Source of the DNA: Roseateles aquatilis
GTDB taxonomy: Bacteria > Pseudomonadota > Gammaproteobacteria > Burkholderiales > Burkholderiaceae_C
Direction: 5' to 3'
Assembly: GCF_002205645.1 (NCBI RefSeq)
Contig: NZ_NIOF01000008.1
Coordinates: 33,176-97,175, forward strand
DNA length: 64,000 nt
The notes beneath the pieces are model-generated. The model made no database searches and was not told the DNA's origin. It saw only the letters and a program-made list of their open reading frames with translations. The stretch's first letter is position 1, and each line of letters opens with the position of its first letter. Positions 1 through 7,731 of this stretch are shown piece by piece. The position numbers and the translations under genes are program-made.

Positions 1-1
1 G

Positions 2-820
2 ATGCCCAACACCGGCAATCAGCGCGTCCTCGGCGGCCCCATCGTCTACACGCAGGTGGGTCGGGGCGATCCGACGATCGTCCTGCAATCGGGCTTGGGC
101 GACGGCCGCGACCCGTGGGCGGCGGTGCTGCAGGAGCTGCGTCCGCATCACAGCGTCTTCGCCTACGACCGCCCCGGCTACGGCGACAGCACTGCCACGC
201 CGCCGACGCCGCGCAGCCCCTGCGGCATCGCCACGGAGTTGCACGAGCTGCTCAAGAGCGCCGGCATCAAGCCGCCGTACGTGCTGGTCGGCCACTCGAT
301 CGGCGGGCTGTACCAGTACGCCTACTCGCGGCTCTACCCCGACGAAGTGGCGGGCCTGGTGCTCGTCGACGCCACCCACCCGATGCACCTGCGCCGCATG
401 CAGGTCGAGGTGCCGCTGATGGCCAACATGCTGGACAGCATGAGTCGCCGCGTCTTCCGCGGCATGACGCAGGCGGAGTTCAACATGCAGCAGGAATGCG
501 TCGACGCGCTGCTGCAGAAGCCGCGGCCGGACGTGCCCGTGCGCGTGCTGACGCGCACCGTGTACTCGCCGATGGAAGCGGCCAGCGGCTTCGAGGCGAT
601 GGTCCACGGGCTGGAACCCAACTGGCTGCCGTTGACCGGCGCGGCGCGCCTGCAGCCGGTGGAGGGCTCGGGGCATTACATCCAGCGGGACAAGCCGGAG
701 GTCGTCGTGGAGGCGATCGACGAGGTGACGCGGGAAGCACGGGAGCGCGCGGCGGCGAAGGAGCGGGCGGCGAAGGCGGCCGATGTCGCGTCGGCGCCGG
801 AGGGCACCGTCACGCGGTGA
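2..820 (+). CDS. alpha/beta hydrolase, possibly 5'-truncated
   Basis: An alpha/beta-hydrolase fold protein of about 272 residues. The nucleophile elbow GHSIGG puts the catalytic serine near residue 99. An early GLGDG segment fits the oxyanion-hole region, and a late GSGHYIQ segment supplies the likely catalytic histidine near residue 226. The C-terminus is an Ala/Lys/Glu-rich tail of about 35 residues that is probably disordered. Only one base precedes the first ATG, so the true start and any signal peptide may lie outside the window. The substrate cannot be read from sequence; esterase or peptidase activity are both possible. It faces the convergent two-TM gene with a 6-bp gap. Confidence 0.8.
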   Translation: MPNTGNQRVLGGPIVYTQVGRGDPTIVLQSGLGDGRDPWAAVLQELRPHHSVFAYDRPGYGDSTATPPTPRSPCGIATELHELLKSAGIKPPYVLVGHSIGGLYQYAYSRLYPDEVAGLVLVDATHPMHLRRMQVEVPLMANMLDSMSRRVFRGMTQAEFNMQQECVDALLQKPRPDVPVRVLTRTVYSPMEAASGFEAMVHGLEPNWLPLTGAARLQPVEGSGHYIQRDKPEVVVEAIDEVTREARERAAAKERAAKAADVASAPEGTVTR

Positions 821-826
821 GCGGCC

Positions 827-1234
827 TCACGCGTCCTTGTCCGCGGGCTTGTCCTTGCCGGGGAACAGGCCGCGGATCACGCCGAGGAAGGCGGCCAGCA
901 CGCTGACGGTCACACCGGTCGTGACGGCGACGATGACCTGATCGGACCACAGGTCGGCGCCGCTCAGCGCCTTTATCGCGCCTTGTGCCGCGAGCAGCAT
1001 CGTCCACATGACGAGGCAGCCCGCCGCGAGACCGTGGGCCCGATCGGCGTAGGTCGCCCGAAGCTGCCGATTCGCGCGCAGGTCCTCGGCCCACTCGTGA
1101 CGCAGGGTCTGATCGCCTGACGGGAGGGGGCTTGCAGGCCAGGCGTCCGCGGCACCGGCAGAGTCCCGCATCGCACGCGATATCGGGCGCTCGGCGCCGA
1201 AGCGCTGCATCCATTCGTCTCGGGATGTGGGCAT
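827..1234 (-). CDS. two-TM protein, candidate toxin partner of the Panacea gene
   Basis: A 135-residue protein with a soluble, charged N-terminal half (about residues 1-65) and two hydrophobic helices near residues 67-89 and 98-123, ending in a Lys/Asp-rich tail. I recognise no named family. It starts 3 bp after the Panacea (DUF4065) gene, so the two are almost certainly co-transcribed. Panacea domains are known antitoxins that neutralise varied toxins, including small membrane proteins, so a membrane-acting toxin is a reasonable inference. A holin-like or plain structural membrane protein is the alternative. Confidence 0.7.
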   Translation of the reverse strand: MPTSRDEWMQRFGAERPISRAMRDSAGAADAWPASPLPSGDQTLRHEWAEDLRANRQLRATYADRAHGLAAGCLVMWTMLLAAQGAIKALSGADLWSDQVIVAVTTGVTVSVLAAFLGVIRGLFPGKDKPADKDA

Positions 1235-1237
1235 GGC

Positions 1238-1708
1238 TCAGATCGTCGGATCGACACGAATCATGTCATTGGGAATGACACTGCCATTCGGCTCCCCCCG
1301 TGACCAGGCCGAGTCCGGCTCATGGGTCAGGTCCGAGAGCGCCCGCGCGCTGAACTTTCCGTAGCGATCGATGATGGCGTCGACGAGGCCCCAGGCGTCG
1401 TCGTCCCAGTCCGGGATCACCGGGGTCCTCCAGTGCTCTCGCTCCGAGTCGCCCGACAGCGTTCTCACGGTCTGAAGGACAGGGCGGTTTCCATACGCCT
1501 GATACTGGCTCTGGATGCACGGGATCAAGGGTCCGTGGGTCCAGCGGATGAAGATGTCCGTCACCAAAGGCGTCTGGCGAACCTTCAGGTGCCATGCGTG
1601 AGCGAAGTACATGAGCTTCTGCAGCTTCATGGACGACAGGCCCTCGAGCCGACCTTCCTGAGCCCGCTGCACGAATGCGTTGGCGACTGCATACGCCGAA
1701 TAGGTCAT
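1238..1708 (-). CDS. Panacea (DUF4065/SocA-like) domain protein
   Basis: A 156-residue single-domain protein of the Panacea/DUF4065 family, the group that includes SocA-type antitoxins. Typical features are the SSMKLQKLMYFAHAW block near residues 25-40, the RWTHGPLIP block near 53-65, and an ARALSDLTHEPDSAW block near the C-terminus. I start it at MTYSAYAV because GGAGGA lies 4-5 bases upstream; a longer frame upstream lacks such a site. It is the first gene of a two-gene unit with the two-TM protein downstream. Antitoxin function is known for the family, but here it is inferred from the pairing. Confidence 0.82.
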   Translation of the reverse strand: MTYSAYAVANAFVQRAQEGRLEGLSSMKLQKLMYFAHAWHLKVRQTPLVTDIFIRWTHGPLIPCIQSQYQAYGNRPVLQTVRTLSGDSEREHWRTPVIPDWDDDAWGLVDAIIDRYGKFSARALSDLTHEPDSAWSRGEPNGSVIPNDMIRVDPTI

Positions 1709-1871
1709 GGATTCCTCCGTCGAAGCGCACCGCGAAGACCGATGCGAGGTGGAGGAGTCTAGGAAGCGCCGCCCGCGAAGGGCAGGGGTCGACGCTGACA
1801 TTCGTCAATGTCACCTTGAATGCCCCCGTGGGAGGGAGTGCGTCAGCGCCGCATCGGCATCCCGTCGCGTT

Positions 1872-3542
1872 TCAGTGCTTGAACCCCAGTGTCTCCATCA
1901 GCAAGCGCCGCTTGATCGCCTTGTTGCTCGGCAGGGCGGGGCTGCTCCACCAGCCGCCGTCGCGCATCGCGCGGGCGGCGGCGACGATGCGGCGCTGCAC
2001 CTCGTCGAAGTCCGCGTCGCTGAAGTCCAGGCTGAAGATCATCCGGCCCGTGCCGACCCAGCTGAGCGCCAGGCCCTGCTCGCGCAGGAAGTACTGCAGC
2101 ATCCAGTTGTAGCGCGAGGGCTGCGTGTAGTAGAGCGTCCAGATCGAGGACATGTTGGCCGCGCGCAGCGGCAGGTCCTCGGCCTCCAGCGCCGCGTTCA
2201 GGCGTGCGCGGCGGCTGTCCTGCTGCGCGTCCTGGTCGAGCAGCTGCTGCTGGCGCCGCGGCTCGTCCAGCGCTTCGAGGAACACCGACATCGCGCCCAT
2301 CACGTACGGATGCGTGTTGAATGTGCCGCGCGCGAAGCACACGTCCGCCGGGCGCTCGTCGCGATATCGCTTCATCCACGACGCCCGCCCGCAGACCACG
2401 CCGATCGGCAGGCCGCCGCCCAGCGTCTTGCCGTAGGTCACCAGGTCCGCGCGCACGCCGAAGTAGGCCTGCGCGCCGCCCGCGCCGAGCCGGAAGCCCA
2501 TGAAGACCTCGTCGAAGATCAGGGCGATGCCGCGGTCGGTGCAGACCTGGCGCAGTTCGCGCAGCCAGGCGGCGTAGGCGTCGCGGTCGTAGGACGCGCG
2601 CCGCGAGCTGTCCACCAGCGAGCCGTCGCCGGGCGCCGGCTTGTTGGGGTGCAGCGCCTGCAGCGGATTGACCAGCACGCAGGCGATGTCGCGCCGTGTG
2701 CGCAACACCTGCAGGCTGCGCGCGTGCATGTCGCGCAGCGTGTAGGTGCGCTCGGCCGGCAGCGGATTGCCGGGGCCGGGCTGGGCCTCGTCCCACCAGC
2801 CGTGGTACGCGCCGCAGAAGCGCACCAGGTGCGTCTTGCCGGTGTGGTAGCGCGCCAGTCGCACCGCCTGCATCACCGCCTCGGTGCCGGACATGTGGAA
2901 GGACAACTGGTCCATCTGCGCGTGCGCGAGGACGCGCCGCACGTTTTCCTCCACCAGCGGGTGGTAGACGCCGAGCACCGGGCCGAGGCGCTCGACACGC
3001 TTCGCGCCTTCGGCGATGCAGCGCCGGTAGAAGTCGTAGCCGAACAGGTTGACGCCGTAGCTGCCGGCCAGGTCGATGAAGCGTTGACCGTCCAGATCGG
3101 TCAGCCAGTGGCCGTCGCTGGCTGCCATGACCGGTCCCAGCGGCAGTTCGCGCTGCACCAGCGGACTGAACGGCGGCGGCACGCGGTAGCTGCTGGTGAA
3201 CTGCAGATCCGGCAGCGACGGCTTCATGGCCTGCGTCGCGGCGATGCTTTGCGCATGGCGCGTCTTCAGCGTGCGGGACAGCCCCGCGAAGCTGGCGCGG
3301 CGTCGGGCCACGACCTCGCCCGGCGCGTCGTCGGCGTTGAAGAAGCGGGCGTCGTCGAAGCGCTGCGTCGGCATCAATCGCGCCAATCGCACCGCCATCC
3401 GCGAATGCCCGGCCAGCGACGGGTGCTTGGCGCGGGACAGCTGCAGGCGCCGCCAGCCCATGGGCGCCGCGTAGAGCGCGGCGAGCCCGGCGGCGGCCGC
3501 GGCGACGGGGAGCAGATCGAACATCAACATCGAAGCGGACAT
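1872..3542 (-). CDS. class III aminotransferase with N-terminal membrane anchor
   Basis: A PLP-dependent class III (glutamate-1-semialdehyde aminomutase-like) aminotransferase of about 556 residues. The PLP lysine is K372 in TYGKTLGGG, preceded by the conserved IFDEVFMGFR aspartate motif, with SGTEA and CGAYHGW in the cofactor region. It is over 100 residues longer than HemL because of an N-terminal extension whose first 25 residues are hydrophobic and end in Arg/Lys, a probable membrane anchor. AGGAGG lies 9 bases before the chosen ATG; an ATG 6 bases upstream (3548) is possible. The gene is divergent from a phosphatidylserine decarboxylase homologue. The substrate is unknown; an amine- or amino-acid-lipid role is only a guess. 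Confidence 0.8.
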   Translation of the reverse strand: MSASMLMFDLLPVAAAAAGLAALYAAPMGWRRLQLSRAKHPSLAGHSRMAVRLARLMPTQRFDDARFFNADDAPGEVVARRRASFAGLSRTLKTRHAQSIAATQAMKPSLPDLQFTSSYRVPPPFSPLVQRELPLGPVMAASDGHWLTDLDGQRFIDLAGSYGVNLFGYDFYRRCIAEGAKRVERLGPVLGVYHPLVEENVRRVLAHAQMDQLSFHMSGTEAVMQAVRLARYHTGKTHLVRFCGAYHGWWDEAQPGPGNPLPAERTYTLRDMHARSLQVLRTRRDIACVLVNPLQALHPNKPAPGDGSLVDSSRRASYDRDAYAAWLRELRQVCTDRGIALIFDEVFMGFRLGAGGAQAYFGVRADLVTYGKTLGGGLPIGVVCGRASWMKRYRDERPADVCFARGTFNTHPYVMGAMSVFLEALDEPRRQQQLLDQDAQQDSRRARLNAALEAEDLPLRAANMSSIWTLYYTQPSRYNWMLQYFLREQGLALSWVGTGRMIFSLDFSDADFDEVQRRIVAAARAMRDGGWWSSPALPSNKAIKRRLLMETLGFKH

Positions 3543-3621
3543 GGGCATGGACCTCCTGGGCCTCGTTCAGCTGTCACACAGCATTGGCAAATTACGGAGA
3601 TATGTAGCCGCTGGAATTGAC

Positions 3622-4518
3622 ATGTCCATGAAACTGGCCCGATGGCGTGATCGCCTGACCCAGCAGGAAGACCTGAACTTTCTCTTGACCAACCGCGTGC
3701 CGCGCCTGGCGCTGACCCGCTTCATGGGCTGGTACAGCCGCATCGAGCAGCCCTGGCTGACGCGGATCAGCGTCGCCGTGTGGCGCCTGTTCACCGACCT
3801 CGACCTGAGCGAGGCCGAGCCGCCCGCGCGAGGCTACCGCTCGCTGCGCGACGTCTTCACGCGCCGGCTCAAGCCCGGCATGCGGCCGGTGGACACCACG
3901 CCGTCGGCCCTCGTCAGCCCGTGCGACGCCATCGTCGGCGCCTTCGGTCCGGTGACGCGCGGCATGGCGCTGCAGGCCAAGGGCATGGACTACCGGATCG
4001 CGGAGCTCTTCGGCGACGCGACCCGCGCCGCGCCCTACCTGAACGGCAGCTACCTGACGCTGCGGCTCACCTCGGCGATGTACCACCGCTTCCACGCGCC
4101 GGGCGACCTGCGCATCGAGCGCGTCACCCACATCGCCGGCGATACCTGGAACGTCAACCCGATCGCGCTGAAGCGGGTGGAGCGGCTGTTCTGCCGCAAT
4201 GTCCGCGCGGCGGTGGAGTGCACCCTGCCCGACGGCACGCCGATGGCGCTGGTGCCGGTGGCGGCGATCCTGGTCGCGAGCCTGCGGCTGCATGCGCTGG
4301 ACCTGACGCTGCGCCCGGGCCACCCCGGCCCGCACCGCTTCGACGATGTCCATCGCGACCACGCGCGTGGTGAAGAGATGGGCTGGTTCGAGCAAGGCTC
4401 GACCATCATCGTGTTCCTGCCGCCGGGCGTGAGCCTGCGCGCGGGACTGGAGGTCGGCCAGCGGATCCGCATGGGCGAGGCCATCGCCCGTCTACCATCC
4501 GCGGATGGCGATGAATGA
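3622..4518 (+). CDS. phosphatidylserine decarboxylase family proenzyme
   Basis: A protein of 298 residues matching pyruvoyl-dependent phosphatidylserine decarboxylases, which turn phosphatidylserine into phosphatidylethanolamine at the inner membrane. The self-cleavage site is present as QGST (S260 would become the pyruvoyl group); the usual residue before GST is Leu. The charge-relay aspartate (SPCDAIVG) and histidine (YHRFHAP) blocks are visible. I start at MSMKL because the upstream 27 codons of open frame look non-coding. The stop overlaps the start of the CorA frame (ATGAATGA). Burkholderiales usually carry a psd near pssA, so this may be a second, divergent copy with another substrate. 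Confidence 0.82.
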   Translation: MSMKLARWRDRLTQQEDLNFLLTNRVPRLALTRFMGWYSRIEQPWLTRISVAVWRLFTDLDLSEAEPPARGYRSLRDVFTRRLKPGMRPVDTTPSALVSPCDAIVGAFGPVTRGMALQAKGMDYRIAELFGDATRAAPYLNGSYLTLRLTSAMYHRFHAPGDLRIERVTHIAGDTWNVNPIALKRVERLFCRNVRAAVECTLPDGTPMALVPVAAILVASLRLHALDLTLRPGHPGPHRFDDVHRDHARGEEMGWFEQGSTIIVFLPPGVSLRAGLEVGQRIRMGEAIARLPSADGDE

Positions 4519-4649
4519 CACGACACGCGCGCCGCTGGGCGCGGGGCTGGGCGGCCTGCCGGAGACCCCCTACGGCGGCGACGAGCACGGCCTGATCTGC
4601 GGCTTCTGGATCCATCCCGAGCAGCCGACCGAGGCGCTGCCGACGGATG
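4505..4649 (+). other. 5' coding fragment of the CorA-family gene in another frame
   Basis: This stretch encodes residues that read like the start of a ZntB/CorA protein (…EHGLICGFWIHP… then EALPTD). It is in a different frame from the rest of the gene. Skipping one G in GATGGCCCAG at about 4645-4654 would join it smoothly to the AQAQARLERPEGG segment. Its ATG (4505 or 4511) overlaps the stop of the upstream decarboxylase gene, as expected for a coupled gene start. This is either a real frameshift mutation or a one-base sequence error. Confidence 0.6.
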
Positions 4650-5564
4650 GCCCAGGCGCAGGCCCGGCTGGAGCGGCCCGAGGGCGGTTTTGTCTGGCTG
4701 CACTTGAACCTGGCCCATGCCGGCGCGTTGCCCTGGCTGCGGCGCAACGCCGCGCTGGCCGAGAGCTTCGCCGAGGCGCAGCAGCAGGGCTCGCGCTCGT
4801 CGCGCATCGAGCGTGTCGGCGAGCAGCTCTTCGCGGTGTTGAACGACGTCACCTTCGACTTCGCGTTCGATGTCGGCGACGTGTCGACACTGTGGATGCA
4901 GGTCAGCGAGCACCTGGTGCTGAGCGCGCGACGGTCGCCGCTGCGATCGGTGGACCGGTTGCGCATGGCGGTCAAGCGCGGGGATCGACCCCGGTCCAGC
5001 GTCGCGCTGCTCGACCACCTGCTGCGCGATCAGGCCGACGAATTGCAGCGCATCGTCCGCCAGTCGACGGAACGCGTCGACGACATCGAGGACGCGTTGC
5101 TCGCGGGGCGTCACTCCTCTCACGAGGCGGAGGTCGCGGCGCTGCGACGCCTGATGGTGCGGTTGCAGCGGCTGCTGGCGCCGGAGCCGAGCGCGCTGCT
5201 GCGCATGCTGTCCAACCCGCCGCCCTGGGTCGCGACACGCGACAAGGAGCAACTGCAGCAGGCGAGCGAGGAATTCGCGCTCGTGCTGCGCGACATCCAG
5301 GCGCTGCAGGAGCGCATCCGCGCCGTGCAGGACGAGACCTCCGCGCATGTCGCCCAGGAAAACAACCAGACGCTGTACGTGCTGACCATGGTCACCGTGC
5401 TGGCGCTGCCGATCAACCTGATCAGCGGCCTCTTCGGCATGAACGTCGGCGGGCTGCCGCTGCTGGAGCATCCGAACGGGTTCTGGGTGGTGCTGGGGCT
5501 GATCGTGCTGCTCACCGGGGTGTTGACGATGCTGGTGCTGAAGGCGACGGGGCGGCGGAAGTAG
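4647..5564 (+). CDS. CorA/ZntB-family divalent cation channel (frameshifted start)
   Basis: A 305-residue reading of a CorA-family magnesium/zinc transporter. The C-terminus has the two family membrane helices with the signature GMN between them (GLFGMNVGG, near residues 257-265). The central region is the long charged helix of the family funnel. There is no convincing ribosome site before this ATG, and about 48 matching N-terminal residues lie upstream in another frame, so the intact protein would be about 350 residues. GMN followed by VGG, not the MxPE loop, points to the ZntB-like branch rather than CorA proper. The transported ion is not decided by sequence. Confidence 0.8.
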   Translation: MAQAQARLERPEGGFVWLHLNLAHAGALPWLRRNAALAESFAEAQQQGSRSSRIERVGEQLFAVLNDVTFDFAFDVGDVSTLWMQVSEHLVLSARRSPLRSVDRLRMAVKRGDRPRSSVALLDHLLRDQADELQRIVRQSTERVDDIEDALLAGRHSSHEAEVAALRRLMVRLQRLLAPEPSALLRMLSNPPPWVATRDKEQLQQASEEFALVLRDIQALQERIRAVQDETSAHVAQENNQTLYVLTMVTVLALPINLISGLFGMNVGGLPLLEHPNGFWVVLGLIVLLTGVLTMLVLKATGRRK

Positions 5565-5602
5565 CGACGCGCGTCGCCCGACCGCCGGGCCGGCCGCTGA
5601 TC

Positions 5603-5652
5603 GCCGAGCCGAGCCGAGCCGAGCCGGGCCGGGCCGGGCCGAGCCGAGCCGC
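5603..5652. repeat. CCGAG/CCGGG pentanucleotide tract
   Basis: About ten tandem pentamers, first GAGCC-type, then GGGCC-type, then GAGCC-type again, in the 248-bp gap between the CorA-type gene and the DUF2272 gene. The rest of that gap shows no gene or clear hairpin. Slippage during replication is the simplest origin. Confidence 0.8.
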
Positions 5653-5812
5653 GGCGTCATGCAGTCGCCGCCGGGTGCGGCGTGAGGAGGGCGGCGTGCG
5701 ACGCAAGGCCGCGCCACGCGATAAGCCCAGGGAATGGACGCCGGCCCGTTTGGCATGGCGCGCGCCTCGGGGCGCTCTCACAATCCGCGCGACTCGTTGC
5801 CGGTGACCCGAG

Positions 5813-6835
5813 ATGACCCTGACCTTCGCGCGTGCCCCGCGCCTCGACGCCTTGATCCGCCTGGCGCTGCCACTGGCCCTCGCCGCGCTGCCGCATCTGG
5901 TGTCGGCGCAGACCTGTGACGCGCCTGGCCCCGCGCCCGTCATCGGCCAGCGCATGGCCGACATCGCGATGCGCGAGTACCAGCGCGTCAACGGCCATCG
6001 CATCGACGCGTCGGGCCGGTTGTGGAAGTTCGGCTCGGTCGAGACGGAGACCGAGCCGCTGCGCGCCGCCGACGGCGACGCCGCGCCACCCGGCGATCGC
6101 TACGCCTGGCGCCGCATCTGGCGCTACTGGCAGGTGCTGGACCAGCATCGCCCGGGCACCGCCGCGAATCGCGACCTGCGCTGGGCGCCGGACCTGCTCG
6201 ACGATCCCGATCAGGCCGGGCGCAGTCGCGTCGACGCGCTCGGGCCCGCGTTGGCCGAGGTGCCCGCCAGCTCGCCGATGGCCGAGCGGATGCGCGAGGC
6301 GCTGGTGCGCGCGGCCATCTCCGACTCGCCGTGGTCGGGGGCGTTCATCTCCTTCGTGATGCACGAGGCGGGGCTGAGCGACGAGGCCTTCCACTTCGCC
6401 GGCGCCCATGCGATCTACATCCGCGGCGCGCTGCGCGAGTCCCCCGGTTATGCCTACCGGGCCTGCGACATCCGACGCACCGCGCCGCGCGTCGGCGACC
6501 TGATCTGCTACTCGCGCGGCCAGCCGGTGCTGGACACCTTCGCCGATTGGCGGGACCGCAAGGACCAGCTCGACGGCCGCACCAAGTCGCACTGCGACGT
6601 GGTCGTCTCGGTCGACGCGAAGGCCCTGAAGATCGAGGCGATCGGCGGCAACGTGCTGCAGTCGGTGACGCGCCGGCAGCTCATGGTCAACGAGGCCGGC
6701 CTGCTGTCGAGCCGCCATTACGCCAGCGCGCCGCGGAACAAGCCGCGGCCCGGCAGTCCCTGCGCCGAGGACAGCAGCTGCGAGAAGTCCGATCTGAACC
6801 AGCAGCACTGGAGCGTGCTGCTGCAACTGCGTTGA
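5813..6835 (+). CDS. DUF2272 domain secreted protein
   Basis: A 340-residue protein with an N-terminal signal peptide (hydrophobic stretch ending near HLVSAQ) followed by a DUF2272 domain. The most recognisable block is SPWSGAFISFVM, then an FAGAHAIYI block and an RVGDLICYSR block. The C-terminal 30 residues include three cysteines (PCAEDSSCEKS), suggesting a disulfide in the periplasm. The family has no firmly assigned activity that I know of; the WSGAFIS and GDLICYSR pattern resembles NlpC/P60-like cysteine peptidase or CHAP folds, so a cell-wall role is possible but unproven. It converges on the yqiA-like gene with a 15-bp gap. Confidence 0.8.
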   Translation: MTLTFARAPRLDALIRLALPLALAALPHLVSAQTCDAPGPAPVIGQRMADIAMREYQRVNGHRIDASGRLWKFGSVETETEPLRAADGDAAPPGDRYAWRRIWRYWQVLDQHRPGTAANRDLRWAPDLLDDPDQAGRSRVDALGPALAEVPASSPMAERMREALVRAAISDSPWSGAFISFVMHEAGLSDEAFHFAGAHAIYIRGALRESPGYAYRACDIRRTAPRVGDLICYSRGQPVLDTFADWRDRKDQLDGRTKSHCDVVVSVDAKALKIEAIGGNVLQSVTRRQLMVNEAGLLSSRHYASAPRNKPRPGSPCAEDSSCEKSDLNQQHWSVLLQLR

Positions 6836-6850
6836 GGCAAGCCCCGCGGC

Positions 6851-7504
6851 TCACAGGCCGAGGAAGGCGGTCAGTTCGTCGAGGTAGTCGTCGAAGTCGG
6901 CCAAGCCGTGATCGCTGCCCTCCAGCAGCTTGATCCGGCACGCCTCGTAGCGGGCGTGCATCTCGCGCCAGTCGAGCACCTCGTCGCCCTTGGCCACGAC
7001 CGCGAGCATCCGGTCCGGATGCGCCAGGTCGCCGACCTGCAGCGCGCGCAGCTCATCGACGAATTCGGGGCGAAAGTAGAAGTGCTCGTCCGGGTTCTGC
7101 CAGCAGGTCTGCTCGCCGATGTAGGCGGCGAGGTCTCGCGCCGGGTCGACGGCGGGATTCAGCAGCACGGCGCGCGCGCCGCTGGCCTGCGCGACATGCG
7201 TCGCGTAGAAGCCGCCGAGCGAGCTGCCCATCACCGCCATCGTGTCGCGCGGCCAATCGCGGATCAGCGCGTCCACCAGCGCCATCGCCTCGCGCGGCGA
7301 CGGTGGCAACTGCGGGCAGGCGAAGACGAGATCGGGACGCCGCTCCGCGACCCAGCGCGCCATGCGCCGGGCCTTGGCCGAGCGCGGCGAGGACCGGAAG
7401 CCATGCAGGTAGAGCAGATGCGTGCGATTCGCGGGCGCGGCGCCCCGCGTCGGTGCGGGGGAGGGCGCGGAAGCGGGCGTTCGATCGGACGAGGGCGCGG
7501 TCAT
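6851..7504 (-). CDS. YqiA/YcfP-family alpha/beta hydrolase
   Basis: A 217-residue small esterase of the YqiA family. It has the family start LLYLHGFRSSPRS, the nucleophile elbow GSSLGGFYAT, an aspartate in KGDEVLDW and a late histidine in GSDHGL. The first 27 residues are Ala/Pro/Thr-rich and unlike the compact E. coli protein, so the true start could be later, but no better ATG precedes HLLYLHGF. YqiA proteins hydrolyse short acyl esters; the physiological substrate is unknown. Confidence 0.85.
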   Translation of the reverse strand: MTAPSSDRTPASAPSPAPTRGAAPANRTHLLYLHGFRSSPRSAKARRMARWVAERRPDLVFACPQLPPSPREAMALVDALIRDWPRDTMAVMGSSLGGFYATHVAQASGARAVLLNPAVDPARDLAAYIGEQTCWQNPDEHFYFRPEFVDELRALQVGDLAHPDRMLAVVAKGDEVLDWREMHARYEACRIKLLEGSDHGLADFDDYLDELTAFLGL

Positions 7505-7731
7505 GGCGCCGCAGTGTAGGGTCCTCCCCGAATCACTTCCGGCATGGGGGGTGACGCTGGGGGATCATCCCGGGCGAGCCGCGCCCGGTCCGCGTCGGTG
7601 CGCGAGTATCCGCGCATTGACGGGCTGGCGGCGGCCCCGCACATTGCGCGCTTCGCCAGGGCGAGAATCCCTGCTTCCTCAACATGGGCGTTGCCGGCGA
7701 CCCCGGCCCTGCCCGACAAGAACGTCGACCA

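Noticed and set aside
2..820. Alternative 263-codon frame at 115-906
   Set aside because: It is out of frame with the clear alpha/beta hydrolase and has Ala/Arg/Gly shadow composition.
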